In this document: positions 30,761 through 42,037 of the stretch, piece after piece
Numbering within the stretch: the first letter of the stretch is position 1
Layout of the letters: every line of letters starts with the position of its first letter
Assembly (NCBI GenBank): GCA_012295275.1
Contig: CM022671.1
Coordinates: 27,431,822-27,495,821 of the forward strand
Source: Chrysomallon squamiferum
Taxonomy: Eukaryota; Mollusca; Gastropoda; Neomphalida; Peltospiridae
DNA length: 64,000 nt
Reading direction: 5' to 3'
Program-made: the position numbers and the translations under genes
The notes under the pieces: generated by a model
Databases searched by the model: none
Told to the model about the DNA's origin: nothing
What the model saw: the letters and a program-made list of their open reading frames with translations, nothing else

Positions 30761-31365
30761 CTCTTTACACATTTATACACGCAAGGACTATAAGGAGACA
30801 CACACACATTTATACATATGCTTATACATAATACATATATATACATATACATATACATATATTATATACATACATGCATGCATGCATTGCATACAAAATT
30901 CATCACTTATACACACAAACACATGGAAATATATCCCTGAGGCGTGTTCATTCCGAAAAAATAACTGAACTTCGTTTGCATACCCAAAATAAACTTTTTT
31001 CATCACATTTTTGGATCCAAATCTTTGAAATAAACTTTTAAAACAATCGCTTTGGCAAAATATTCCAGTGATTATCACAACAAATATGCCCCATCGGTAA
31101 TATTGTAATTCTTTTGCAAAACTAATATAAAATGTTGCTTTAGAGTGAAGTGGCACAACACGGTGCAGTTTTTACGTATAAACAAAATGATCAGCGTTTC
31201 CATTTCATCGCTCCACTTTTTGCAGCACAATCTCTTAACATCACTATTACAGGGACTTACTTACATGCAGATGATGGAATGAACTGAATGGAAACTTATC
31301 GCATTTACATTAGATTTTTCAAAGTCATTGTTTACGAAATCATTCAAAATGACGATGAAGAACTA

Positions 31366-31784
31366 CAGGTTGAAGTTCCCAAAATCGGCATTCCGAAACC
31401 CCAGAAGACCCCAAACTCGGTCCGTATACCAACCGTAGTCGCCAACATTCCCATTACCTGGCAAAATTTCCTCTGTTACTTCTGGTGGCGGGTGCATCGC
31501 GCCACGCAACGAGTATATTCGCAGCAGATCCGTGTCTCATGTTTTGTTTTTGGACATGTGAAGATATTATTATACCTTTTTGTAATCAAAATTTGCCCTT
31601 AGTGGCTCTTTGAAGAAAAATAATGCTTTGAGGAAATAACTGAAAACCCCCCAGATCGTTTGAAGAGGTTAGACTCAGGGACACACACTTTAATGCATGT
31701 ATGGCATGCACTTTTTATGAACAGTCACGTATTAGTCGGCGCGGCGTTTGTCCCAACGATACCGAGTTTGGGAACTTCAACCTG
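31366..31784. mobile_element. short element with 26-bp-class terminal inverted repeats
   Basis: CAGGTTGAAGTTCCCAAA at 31366-31383 recurs inverted at 31767-31784 (TTTGGGAACTTCAACCTG). The match continues inward (TCGG.AT) with about three mismatches. The interior is less AT-rich than the flanks and has no intact transposase. Probably a non-autonomous DNA element; class unknown. Confidence 0.5.
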
Positions 31785-31849
31785 CACATTGATTCACTCT
31801 GAATTGAAGGGACAGTGATCCATATTATCTACTTGATGTTTCAATACCT

Positions 31850-32063
31850 GGTTGTAAATGAAGTACTACTGGTATCACTGAATGCAGGGGGTTAAAAAAG
31901 ATGAAGAAGATGAAATATAAAAACAAATTAAGTACTTCGGTAAATACCACTCATTTTTACAGGGTTGTAAATGAGGTACTACTGGTATCACTGAATGCAG
32001 GGAGTAAAAAAGATGAAGAAGATGAAAAATAAAAAAATGAAGTACTTCGGTAAATACCACTCA
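31850..32063. repeat. 113-bp tandem duplication
   Basis: Two copies of a segment starting GGTTGTAAATGA(A/G)GTACTA and ending GGTAAATACCACTCAT, at 31850 and 31963, with few differences. Downstream of ABHD copy 3. Confidence 0.92.
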
Positions 32064-32380
32064 TATTTTTTTTTTCTCTGTCTCTCTCTAAATAATATTT
32101 TCAAATAATAATTTGGAATACCTGATACTTACATATATATATATATATAGATATATTAATTTCTTAGTGAATAATATTGTTTGAACATGTACCGAGGAGG
32201 CAAACATTACGTTATCATAATATCTTTCGCTGTTGTTGTTATTGCTGATGCTGTTCTTGCTGTTGTTGTTTTCGTTCATTTATGATCATTTTCTTCCGCC
32301 AATGTTATCCTTACGGGAAAAGACTTGTTGTTGTTCCAGTATGATTTAGCAGTAATCCATTAATCTCAATGAAACTTTTC

Positions 32381-33496
32381 TTAAATTGGCTGTTTGTTAA
32401 ATTCTAGAACAGTATCTACGAATTCAGCACTTACATGATCAGCCCAAGAGATAGATCTCAGTCCTTCGAGAAAGCCACAGTGTCCTCCATTTTTGACGGT
32501 CACCAGTAAAACATCATCTTTCTTCAGAAATAACTGTAACGGAATGTCCTCACCGCAAACAGGGTCATCCAGGCTGCAGATACACATAACAGGTATTGCT
32601 ATGTTGTAAGCTTTCTTCAGCGGGTTGTTGTGTTTCCAGTACTTATAAGGGTTATTGTGTCCATAAAACCTGCAGTAGACGTGTCTGTCAAAATCTGTAA
32701 AGGTTTTGGCTTTCATCGCCGCGTCCACATTGATCATTTCCGATAATATGTTGACGTGCTTTTTCAGAAGTTTTTTCTGCTTTGACAAGAGCAATTTGTG
32801 GTAAAATGTACTCATGCCGGTTCTGCCCAGAAAGAGACCAACGGTGTCAAAAGATGGGCAAATACAAACAGCACACGTCAACAAGGAATTGTGGCCATAT
32901 TCACCCAGATAAGAAGCTATGAGACCCGACCCTGCACTCATTCCTATCGCGCAGATCCGTGCCCTTTCGTATTTCTCTGAAATGTATTCGATCACCTGTC
33001 GCAGATCTGATGGATCTCCAAATCCTTGCATTTTAGGAGTTATCAACACTGTATCTCCATGTCCACGTTTGTTAAACACTACAGCTCTGTAGTGTCTTCC
33101 AGACAGCAGATCACAGAGATTGCTGACACCTGACGCATCACCTGTCAGGCCTGGTATGACGACAACAACAGGATTTGAATCCGGAATCGAGTCATTTTTT
33201 ACCCAGTCGAGACCCAGAAGACCTTCATCTTTCAAAAAGAAATGTTGTCTATCGAATGGTATTCTTTTTTGAGGACGAACTGATGCATAGATTGTATGAA
33301 TGTGAGGATTCTGAAGCCAGAAACTCGATAAGAATGGTTTATGTAATCTTGAGATTTTATTGACGACAAAATGCATGAAGTCGTTCTCCTTGTAGTACAG
33401 GCTGGGTATATGAGTATGAATCCTTCGATGATACCAGTATAACAGAAAAACTACACTTAAAATAAAAGCTAGTCCTTCCAGAATAATATACTGCAT
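32381..33496 (-). CDS. ABHD3-like membrane phospholipase/esterase, copy 3
   Basis: Single-exon coding region of 371 residues, starting at ATG 33496 (the upstream in-frame GTG at 33499 is not a start). The acceptor ATATTTTCAG lies about 30 bases upstream, so a 5' UTR intron is likely; a candidate noncoding exon ends AAG|GTACGT at 33995. N-terminal anchor YIILEGLAFILSVVFLLYW. Domain motifs: FWLQNPHIHT, IPGLTGD, NKRGHGD, the canonical nucleophile elbow GMSAGSG (Ser187), SLDDPV, NGGHCGF (His339). It is more divergent than copies 1 and 2, which resemble each other closely. Unlike them it keeps Gly two residues before the nucleophile. Family role: hydrolysis of phospholipid acyl chains at membranes. 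Confidence 0.88.
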   Translation of the reverse strand: MQYIILEGLAFILSVVFLLYWYHRRIHTHIPSLYYKENDFMHFVVNKISRLHKPFLSSFWLQNPHIHTIYASVRPQKRIPFDRQHFFLKDEGLLGLDWVKNDSIPDSNPVVVVIPGLTGDASGVSNLCDLLSGRHYRAVVFNKRGHGDTVLITPKMQGFGDPSDLRQVIEYISEKYERARICAIGMSAGSGLIASYLGEYGHNSLLTCAVCICPSFDTVGLFLGRTGMSTFYHKLLLSKQKKLLKKHVNILSEMINVDAAMKAKTFTDFDRHVYCRFYGHNNPYKYWKHNNPLKKAYNIAIPVMCICSLDDPVCGEDIPLQLFLKKDDVLLVTVKNGGHCGFLEGLRSISWADHVSAEFVDTVLEFNKQPI

Positions 33497-34298
33497 CACT
33501 GCCTTGTTGGTTTAGATGACGCCCTCTGAAAATATGAGATAATAGAAAGGAATAAATATTTGAATAAAATAACAGTATTTGTTCAATATTTGATTCGTTT
33601 TTCTATTTCTTTCTTACTTTTTTTTTTTCATTTATGATCTTTTTCTTTTCTTTATTAACACAGATTATTTTGAATATTAGAATAAAGACAAAATTATGAT
33701 TTTAAAAAAAAGGAGAACAAATTATTTGATCTAATTAAATTAAAATCAATGTACAAAAATACACTCATCCATCCATCTTCCACCACAAACACATACTACG
33801 ATAGTCGGAACCTAATTCGTCTGCACTTTTCATATCTTAAGTACGAGTTATTACCGTAAGCAGGTATAATTAAAGAAAACAAACAAGTTAATTTTAATTG
33901 CAACACATTTGACATATATAACTCCATAGTGGTATAGAAATTGGACATAAACTGGAAACTGAAAAGTAGGAGAACGCCAACTCCTTGCACGTACCTTATT
34001 TCCATCACTAAGTTTAATGACAGTAAATAGTCGAAGCATCAGACATTTAGCAACTTAATTCTCTGAACGCATTACATACATGTATGCACACATATAGAGA
34101 CACATGTGCATACATACACACAAACAATTGTACAATGTACGTACGTACATACATATATTCATACATACATACATCTTCATTTACATCTACCTAAACAGAC
34201 CTATTCTTTCAGATACATTTTAAAGATCGAAGAAAACTATATAGCAATTAATCATCCATAAAAACCTTAGCAGTCGCCTGCTAAACATAATTTGTTAG
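33497..34298. other. 5' region of ABHD copy 3
   Basis: Contains the candidate noncoding exon ending at 33995 (minus strand). CATA-type microsatellite near 34080-34200. No coding exon. Confidence 0.35.
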
Positions 34299-35374
34299 CA
34301 GAGCCGGATTAAGCAACTGCGGGGCCCGTAGCAAAACATAACATAGGCCCCTACTACTGGCTAGTTGCAAAAGTAAACGCCCACCCCCCTCAACCCACGT
34401 CCACTATTATCATACCTTTACATACAACATAAACACGACTTAATGTTTGAACAGATGCATTGTCAAGACAAAAAGAATCTTGCTAACAGTATTAAAAACC
34501 AGTGCACATGCCATTAAACTATAATATATGGTTTGTATGCCCCGAATACGTGGGTCAAAGTTTAGGCCAGTAGACAAGGGTGATTCAGACTCAGATTAAG
34601 TTTTATATCGCGCCTTCGCGATTTTGTATGAGCAGAATCTTTAATAATGGAAGTAGTGTCAACCGTTCTCAAAACTCGCATTCAGTGCTCATCAACGTCA
34701 GCATATTTAAACGTTTTTCTTCCATCGTCGTTCTTTGTGCATTTCTTATGCGGCGCAGTTTGGAAAACGAATGCTCCTTCGTGCAGTCTGTAAACAACAT
34801 ACACAAATAAATGCCTAGCATTATTTCAATATTAGGAAAACATTATTGCATGTTGTGATCTCTAAAAGAGACGGTAATTGAGCAGCTCCAATGCCTCGCC
34901 GCTTGTCATCGCCGTGTTGTCCTGATCAATATCTGCATTATCTGACTGAGAAGCACTCGGATCAGTTATCATAGCCCGCTTGCCAAACTCCGTGTTGAGA
35001 AGTGCCACGAACTGTAGAAGTTCGTTTGCCAGACTGGCCTCCAAATCATTTGGATACTTGTTAATCAGAGCCATCGCCAATTTTGACTGCTGCTCCTTGG
35101 ACTTGGACCCTAAATTTCGCAAGAAGCCAAACTTGTTACTGATTTCCTCATACGCTTGAAAACGTTTCTTCAGTGTATTTGCGATAAAGCAACAAGTGAC
35201 AAAACTGTTCAAAAAAGATACCTCTACACAAAACAAATACCATAGTTGTGATACCCAGCATTTTGTTTAAAAAAGAATAAAAAAAAAAAAAAAAAAAATA
35301 GTGATCCGCCGGGTTCCTGAAAGCACGGGGCTCGTAGCATTTGCTACATCTCCTACGTTGTTAATCCGGCACTG
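34299..35374. mobile_element. degenerate hAT-superfamily DNA transposon
   Basis: The left end CAGAGCCGGATTAA (34299) and right end TTAATCCGGCACTG (35361-35374) are inverted repeats differing at one position, and both have the CAG..GCCGG form of hAT termini. The next bases also pair loosely (GGGGCCCGTAGCAAA / TTTGCTACATC region). The interior carries a broken hAT transposase on the minus strand. The 8-bp flanks are only loosely similar, so the target-site duplication is eroded or misplaced. Confidence 0.78.
34669..35236 (-). pseudogene. broken hAT transposase C-terminus (zinc-finger MYM/hAT dimerisation type)
   Basis: Frame 34862-35236 encodes a helical segment (RFQAYEEISNKFGFL...ALINKYPNDLE...FVALLNTEF) typical of hAT transposases and domesticated ZMYM1-like proteins. 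A second frame at 34669-34779 gives HSFSKLRRIRNAQRTTM and EEKRLNML, the hallmark C-terminal dimerisation motif (usually ERSFSKL..IK). The two parts are out of frame with stops between them, and the catalytic N-terminal portion is missing. Confidence 0.78.
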
Positions 35375-35838
35375 CTTGTATTCATTCTTCCACATAAATC
35401 GAATTTTAAATTAAGCTAACTACATGCACACTAGCTGTATAAAAATAAATAAACTGTCGTAGATGAGAAATTTCGGGCTAACGACACCTTTCAGTGCGTG
35501 TATAATAAACGTACCAACCATAAACGAAGGGCCGCAACTCTAAAGGCATTAATCGTTTGAATAAAATGACATCGACGATTGCGAAATTTAATTATCATTA
35601 AACTCTGACGTAAGACATCAGAAATCTCAGATATGCATTTTTTTTTTTTTTTTTTTTTTTTTTGTGAATGGATTACGTATTGATATCCTCCATCTATAAA
35701 TTCCTTTCACAAATTGCGTTTAGAGTTGCGGCTTTAGTGGAGGATCAATAAAACTTTCCAAACCGCTTTGAACAAAATGTTTCCATTACTACTACCACTA
35801 CTACTACTATTACTGATATTAATACTGTTTTAATTTAA

Positions 35839-35871
<33 letters not shown>

Positions 35872-36051
35872 ATAACAATAATAATAATAATAAATAAATA
35901 AATAAATAAATATAAATAAATAAAAATAAAAGTAAAATGACTGTATTTCAAGTGTACCGGTGGAAATATGAAAAAATAGCCTAATATACTCAACGTTCTC
36001 TTTGTTATGTTTTTTCTTTTCTTCATTATGGAAAAAAAATCAGACGGTTAA

Positions 36052-36123
<72 letters not shown>

Positions 36124-36739
36124 ACAAACAAAAACAAAACAAACTAACAAAGCAGCACTCATAATTAACACACAAACACACTACTAATTAATCAAATAAT
36201 AATTTAAAAAATAATAAAAAATTCAGTAAGCTACTCACAGTGAAAACTTATTAAACAAGTAAATTTATCCATCCATTTTAAAGAATCCATCTGAATCTAA
36301 GATAAACTTTAGATATAAAAATATGTTTCAAGTTCTAGAACAGAAGAATTATGTTAGTTTTTACACTTTTGTGAATATGATCAATTGATATTAACAAGGG
36401 AAGTAATTAGCACTTTATATCGTCTGCAACTGACAGTTTACAAAGCAAGGTAAATATGGTAGTTTCTACAATTCTGTAACTGATATAACTGTCGAATTTT
36501 GTTTGACTTAGATTTATATGCCAAATTTACTGACAAGACGCTAATAAAAGAAAAATTACTTGGCTGCTACTATCCAAATTTGGTTTAAGTATCTTACCGG
36601 TTGTTAAAATCTACGTCATTTATTTATTTTTATTTTGTTACCAGAATGACGTCACATCAGAATTAATTTAGTTGCCATTATCCATGTTCATCTAAAACAA
36701 CGTCAAATGTTTTATAAACACATGTTTGGGGTCAAACTA

Positions 36740-36786
<47 letters not shown>

Positions 36787-37309
36787 TAATAATAATAATA
36801 CATTTTCTCTTAGACTGTAAATAAAATAATTATTAAAAAAAAAAAAAAAAAAAAAAAATGAAACTGAAAACACTTTAGGCATTTCGATATCATACTGACC
36901 ATGCTTTAATTGTTTCAGCTTTAATTTCAAATGATATCAAAATTGTCCAAGTTTTATTTATCGATTAATTGATTGACAGTTATTATTATTCATTGTTTTA
37001 TATATTTCTTTACTTCTTTCTTCTTTGAACCTTCTACGTTTATCCACTTTCTTTCTTACCTTTTTACTTTATTTATTTATTTATTTAAGATAAGATTAAT
37101 GATAAAATATTGTTGAGTAAATATCCCAGTATTTAAGCGATCGTATGCGCATCGTCATAATCTTCATCAAGTGTTTCTGAAATAAATAGTCAACAACATA
37201 ATCATTTCCTTTGACGTTATCTTCATAATATGAGTGAAATTAAGTGGCAACGAGATATATTGTAAGATTACGAACAAAATATTTTGAGGAGCAAGTTAAA
37301 TTATTTCAG

Positions 37310-37402
<93 letters not shown>

Positions 37403-37624
37403 AGACTATTACTCAGTTTTACATTCATAATTTCTTAACGAAAGTCAGAATAAATAAGATATAAATATATAAATATATTATAAAAATAAATAAACATCCA
37501 GGAACTAATGGACATCCGTAGAGAAAGAGTGAAAGAAAACAAAATCACCTCTTATTATTACTCGTCTAACTTTGATAATAAAAAAAATATATGTAGGCCA
37601 TCACATGACCTCGACCTATGTTAA
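35375..37624. other. repeat-rich spacer before PIPOX
   Basis: T- and A-runs (35638-35663, 35847-35867, 36834-36858) and AAT/AAAT blocks (35878-35930, 36053-36122, 36741-36800). No gene seen. Confidence 0.4.
37314..37398. repeat. (GA)n microsatellite upstream of PIPOX
   Basis: About 42 uninterrupted GA units ending 300 bp before the PIPOX start codon. GA tracts near promoters can bind GAGA-type factors, but nothing here proves this. Confidence 0.97.
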
Positions 37625-37635
37625 GCTGACTCAGC
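37625..37635. promoter_or_regulatory. palindromic MARE/AP-1-like site upstream of PIPOX
   Basis: GCTGACTCAGC is a perfect palindrome matching the Maf recognition element core (TGCTGACTCAGCA) with 12 of 13 bases in context (AGCTGACTCAGCA). It lies 62 bp before the start codon. CNC-bZIP/small Maf or AP-1 factors bind such sites in stress-responsive genes. Use here is unproven. Confidence 0.35.
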
Positions 37636-37696
37636 AGACGACATTGATTAAACAGGCTGAACGAACAGAGGAAAACGTAATTCCTGAACTTTTAAA

Positions 37697-40295
37697 ATGG
37701 CACACAGAATTTTCGATGTTATTGTTGTCGGTGCAGGCATAGAAGGTTCGGCAACAGCACACTATTTGGCTCAAAAGGGTGCTAAAACACTGTTGTTAGA
37801 ACAGGTATGTACTGGTTTGTTTATCAATGTAATGCTAAAATACAATGACACGCATATACATATACAAACATTCACACAAACACACCCACATACAAATATG
37901 CACAAACGTAGACATTTACGTGCACATACACGGATAGAGCTGGATGTAGATCATAGTTTATTGTATCGGTTACAGACCTTGCAGGTTGCATAGTAATTTA
38001 AGCTTTCTGATGTTCACCGGCCAGTTTCTGCTAAACTTCTTCATAAAAATGGATATGATATTTTAGAGAAGGTCGCATATAATATATACCATATAATATG
38101 TGATTTATGGATACACACACACAAACACACACTCTCTCTTTCGCTTTCTCTGCATTTGTCATACTTTCATTGTTCTTTATCTTCCTTTACACCTATCTGA
38201 GTCATTTCTCGTTCCAGACAGTCCTTCGCAATCGATAATATCTAAAACTATGTTCCATCTTTCGTGTTTATTGCTAAAAAAAAAACATGCACATAACAAA
38301 ATCATGAGGAACTAATATTCTTTCATTTATTGCTTTGGTTTAGTTTCCACTTCCACACAGTCGAAGTAGTTCACATGGCCAGTCTCGAATCACACGAAAA
38401 GCTTACCCAGAAATCTTTTACACAAAAATGATGGTGGAAGCCAGTGATCTATGGCTTGAATTGCAAAACAACTTCGGATCCGAGATAATCAAGTAATCTA
38501 TTTTATTGTTAGTAAGTATATAACAGAACAGAACAGAAAATATGAAATGAAATGAAAATTAAAAATAAATAAATAAATGTTCGTTTTCTTACTTCCAATT
38601 TTCGGCCATTTTAATAATTACTCTTTTTAAATTCAGTCTTCCTTTCAAATATTTTCGAATTATTTTCAGTCACTGTAATCTTTTTATAAAAACGTTTTAC
38701 TTTCATTCATACGTGATTCAGACAGACGGGTTTTCTTTCGCTCGGAGAAAATGATAGTGAACTTTTAAAAAATGTAATAGAGAATCTGCGCCAGATGAAT
38801 GTACCTTATCAGAAGCTCACACCTTCAGAATTCAGATCAAAATTTCCAATGCTGAAGTATACAGATACATATACCGGACTGATTGACTTCGATGGTGGAA
38901 TTCTGAGAGCTGATAAAGCTTTGCAAGCATTTCAGGTAATATTATGCTAAGATAATCTAGTACATACCATACACACATACCCATTGAAATATAACTGAAT
39001 AATACCTAATTCAATCTTCAGGTAATATTACGTTAAGAGAAACTTTTATATAGTATATACACTTACACCCACTGAAATACAATTGAATAATACCTTATTA
39101 AATCGTCAGGTGATATTACATTAAGATAAACTTGTATATAGTATACACACTTATCCCCGTTGAAATATACTTGAATAATACCTTAATAATACTTAATTTA
39201 GTAATATCTTAATAATATATAGTTGTACAAAACGAAAGATATTAATAATGTATGGTATTGGAAGACATATAAAAGCATTGTTTTTCCACTTCCATATTTG
39301 TTCTGTTTCATCCTACTTCTTTTGCTTTTCTTTTTTTCTTCCTGATAATCATCTGCAGTCTCAGTTCACCAAAAATGGCGGTGTAATAATGGATGGCTAT
39401 AAAGTGACCAGTATTAAACCTGGACCAATAGTCTCCGTAGAAACCACCACTGCCAGATTCAGAGGAAGAAATGTCGTAATCACTGCTGGCCCGTGGGCTA
39501 ATTCCATTTTAAAGCCACTTGGACTCAATCTTCCTTTAAAGGTAATCATGGACTGGTTAGCTGTGAAATCTTTCTAATAACCTTAACTTCTACTCTTGCT
39601 TCAAGTAGATTGCTATCGCTTCAAAATCAAATAATAAGTACGTAAGCATGAAGTTTTCCATAGTATTTAAAAACAAGATTATATTGATTATGAAGATATT
39701 ACTGCCTCTACTGCTATTATTAATATAATTGTTATTACTACCACTATCAGTTTCATACTACTATAAGTAACAGTACAACAACAACACAATTACTACTACT
39801 ACTACTACTACTACAAGTATAAAACTCTTTTTCAGACAGTCAAAATACGTGTCTGCTACTGGAAGGAACGTGAATGTGGATCGCACTCATCAAGTAAATT
39901 TTTTGCATTTTGCGATGAAAATAGATGCGGTGCATTCAGTGTCTATGGTGTCCCAAGTGACGAATACCCCGGTCACGTGAAGGTTTTCGATAATTCAGAT
40001 ATAAAAAATAGAAATATATCCCTTTTCAGCTTCGTGCGGCTTTTCCCTTTATAGTTTAAAAAACTTTTCATATTATTAATTTCTAAATTTTATAGCATTT
40101 TTAAACTAAAATAATTTTTAAGAAGAATAGAAAGATTAACTCTGTATTATAATTTATATTCTTTTTCCTGAAATTAATTATTGTTTATACTCGTAGAAAC
40201 GGAGGAAGATATATTTTATTTTTGATAATGAGTATTAAATGTGTTACAGTTACATTTGAAAGAACGTATATATTTAATTCGTATTACATAGGTTT

Positions 40296-40333
<38 letters not shown>

Positions 40334-40846
40334 AGATATGCCTACATGGCGGTCCTGAAATCGATCCCGACCACAGGGACAGCGTTGATGATTCGTGGGC
40401 GTTGGATATGATTACCAAATACGTCAAAGACCACTTCCGCGGCGTCGAGACGTCATCACCCAGCATTGTGGAATCTTGTATATACACGGTACATCTTTGA
40501 ATCGTTTTAACGCTTCTTGTACGAGGTTGTGTCCACCAAAGAGTAAGTAATACTAGATAAATTTACAACAGGATCAAACAAAAAGACACGCATTTACAAA
40601 GCTTAATATCACGTCAAAGATCAAAAGTGATAACTAAAAATTATCTTTATTATTATTATTATTATTTCTTCTTCTTCTTTTCAGAATACTCCAGATAAAA
40701 ACCCTATTCTTGATAAACATCCAAGATGGAAGAATATAATTATTGGTGCTGGCTTTTCTGGTGAGATTTCTTTTTTAGTTATATCTCTTATTTTTACATA
40801 ATCAAAAAATCGAAATAATTTGTGAAATATAAATTTAAAAAAGTGA

Positions 40847-40877
<31 letters not shown>

Positions 40878-41204
40878 GAACGATTTTGTTGGAATAATGC
40901 ATATTTTAAAAAAAATTATATAGTTTTCTTCATCTTCTTCATCATCATCATCATCATTATTATTAGTTACCAATTTTCATTTATATATACAAGATAATGA
41001 CTTCATAAGCCTTAATTTATTAAATGATGATAAATATTTTCAGTGATATAATTGTAATTAACCACGTATTTTATTTCAGGTCATGGATTCAAAATGGCCC
41101 CGATTGTGGGGAAGATTTTGGGACAAATGGCTCTTAATGAAATTCCATCACATGATATGAGGCCTTTTCGGATTGACAGATTCAGAATTCTGTCTCAGCT
41201 GTAA
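37697..41204 (+). CDS. PIPOX: peroxisomal sarcosine / L-pipecolate oxidase (PIPOX), 8 exons
   Basis: FAD enzyme oxidising sarcosine and L-pipecolate with H2O2 release, in peroxisomes. Exons: 37697-37804, 38344-38492, 38722-38935, 39359-39541, 39836-39982, 40336-40488, 40685-40760 and 41080-41204, giving 384 residues; the human protein is about 390. Motifs: FAD-binding VGAGIEGS (exon 1); [21 protein letters not shown] (exon 2, family signature); TAGPWA (exon 4); ESCIYTNTPD across exons 6/7, with Cys315 the covalent-flavin cysteine of the MSOX family; IGAGFSGHGFK across 7/8. The C-terminus Ser-Gln-Leu fits a variant PTS1 peroxisomal signal. The exon 5 donor is poor (AAG|GTTTTC). CAC|GTGAAG six bases earlier is the alternative and would drop two residues. 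The exon 6 acceptor follows a run of about 28 T. AATAAA lies 3 bases after the stop. The exon 3 donor is tandemly copied (separate entry). Confidence 0.93.
38931..39205 (+). repeat. three-copy 87-bp array starting at the PIPOX exon 3 donor
   Basis: The string TTCAG|GTAATATTA at the exon 3 end (38931-38944) recurs as TTCAGGTAATATTACG at 39017 and GTCAGGTGATATTACA at 39105. Each copy is followed by similar sequence (TTAAGA.AAAC, TATAGTATA, GAATAATACC). Spacing is 86 and 88 bp. Two donor-like GTAATA/GTGATA sites therefore lie downstream of the real one. Confidence 0.9.
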
Positions 41205-41405
41205 CCAATAAACATGAAACGAAAATGAAAATTTAGAAAGAGACGAATATTAGTACTAGTGCAATTACTACTGCTACTGCTACTGCTACTACTAATACTA
41301 CTACTAATGATGATGATGATGATGATTTGGATTGACAGATTCAAAGTTTTGTCTTATCTGTAACCAATAAAGTTCAATGGAAAATGAAGAGAAAGAGACG
41401 AATAA
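41165..41405 (+). repeat. duplicated PIPOX last-exon end with poly(A) signal
   Basis: GGATTGACAGATTCA..GT(C/T)TGTCT..CTGTAACCAATAAA at 41169-41212 recurs at 41328-41371 and continues into GAAAGAGACGAATA. The copy keeps the stop-codon context and the AATAAA. The two copies are separated by ACT/GAT trinucleotide runs. Confidence 0.9.
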
Positions 41406-42003
41406 TAATAATAATAATGATGATGATGATGATGATAAAAAAGCGTAATAACAGCAAAAGCAACAACAACAACTGTAAAAAGAAAGACAAAATGAAAAGA
41501 AAAGATGATATGATTCGTAATTTAAAATCGATATACATGCGAAAAGTTAAAACATTAAATTAAAGAGCATTAGTTTCTATTTTAAAAACTGATAAAACTA
41601 AATTATGAAAAAGAATTGAAATTAGAAATGGAATCACAAGGAAATGATTATATATATTACTATTATTACTTTTACCTTTTTATATAATCAGATTATATTA
41701 TATTTTGTGAAAATAAATGTTTCTGCTTCAGTTTAAATTTGACTGCCAGAATGAAACCAAATTTTTTGGACATTACATGCTTCATTTGAAATAAATAACT
41801 GAAATGTGTTTATTGTACTTTTTAATTGTCATTTATTTACAATACTATGTCTAATAGGAAACTTTGATGCTTTTGAATGAACTGGCAATATTCGTATGAA
41901 TTTATTACATTTAGAAACTATCTTTCACTTCTTTGGTTAATCAGTGAAAATTTAGATTATTTATTAATTATAAAGTTCGTAAAATAACTGTACAATTTTA
42001 TAA

Positions 42004-42037
<34 letters not shown>

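Noticed and set aside
30788-31156. Minus-strand 122-codon open frame upstream of the ABHD remnant
   Set aside because: No ABHD motifs; its end is CATA-repeat translation. It may be decayed sequence of the same duplicate but this could not be shown.
31288-31602. Plus-strand 104-codon open frame
   Set aside because: It spans the left inverted repeat of a probable non-autonomous element and does not resemble a transposase or other family.
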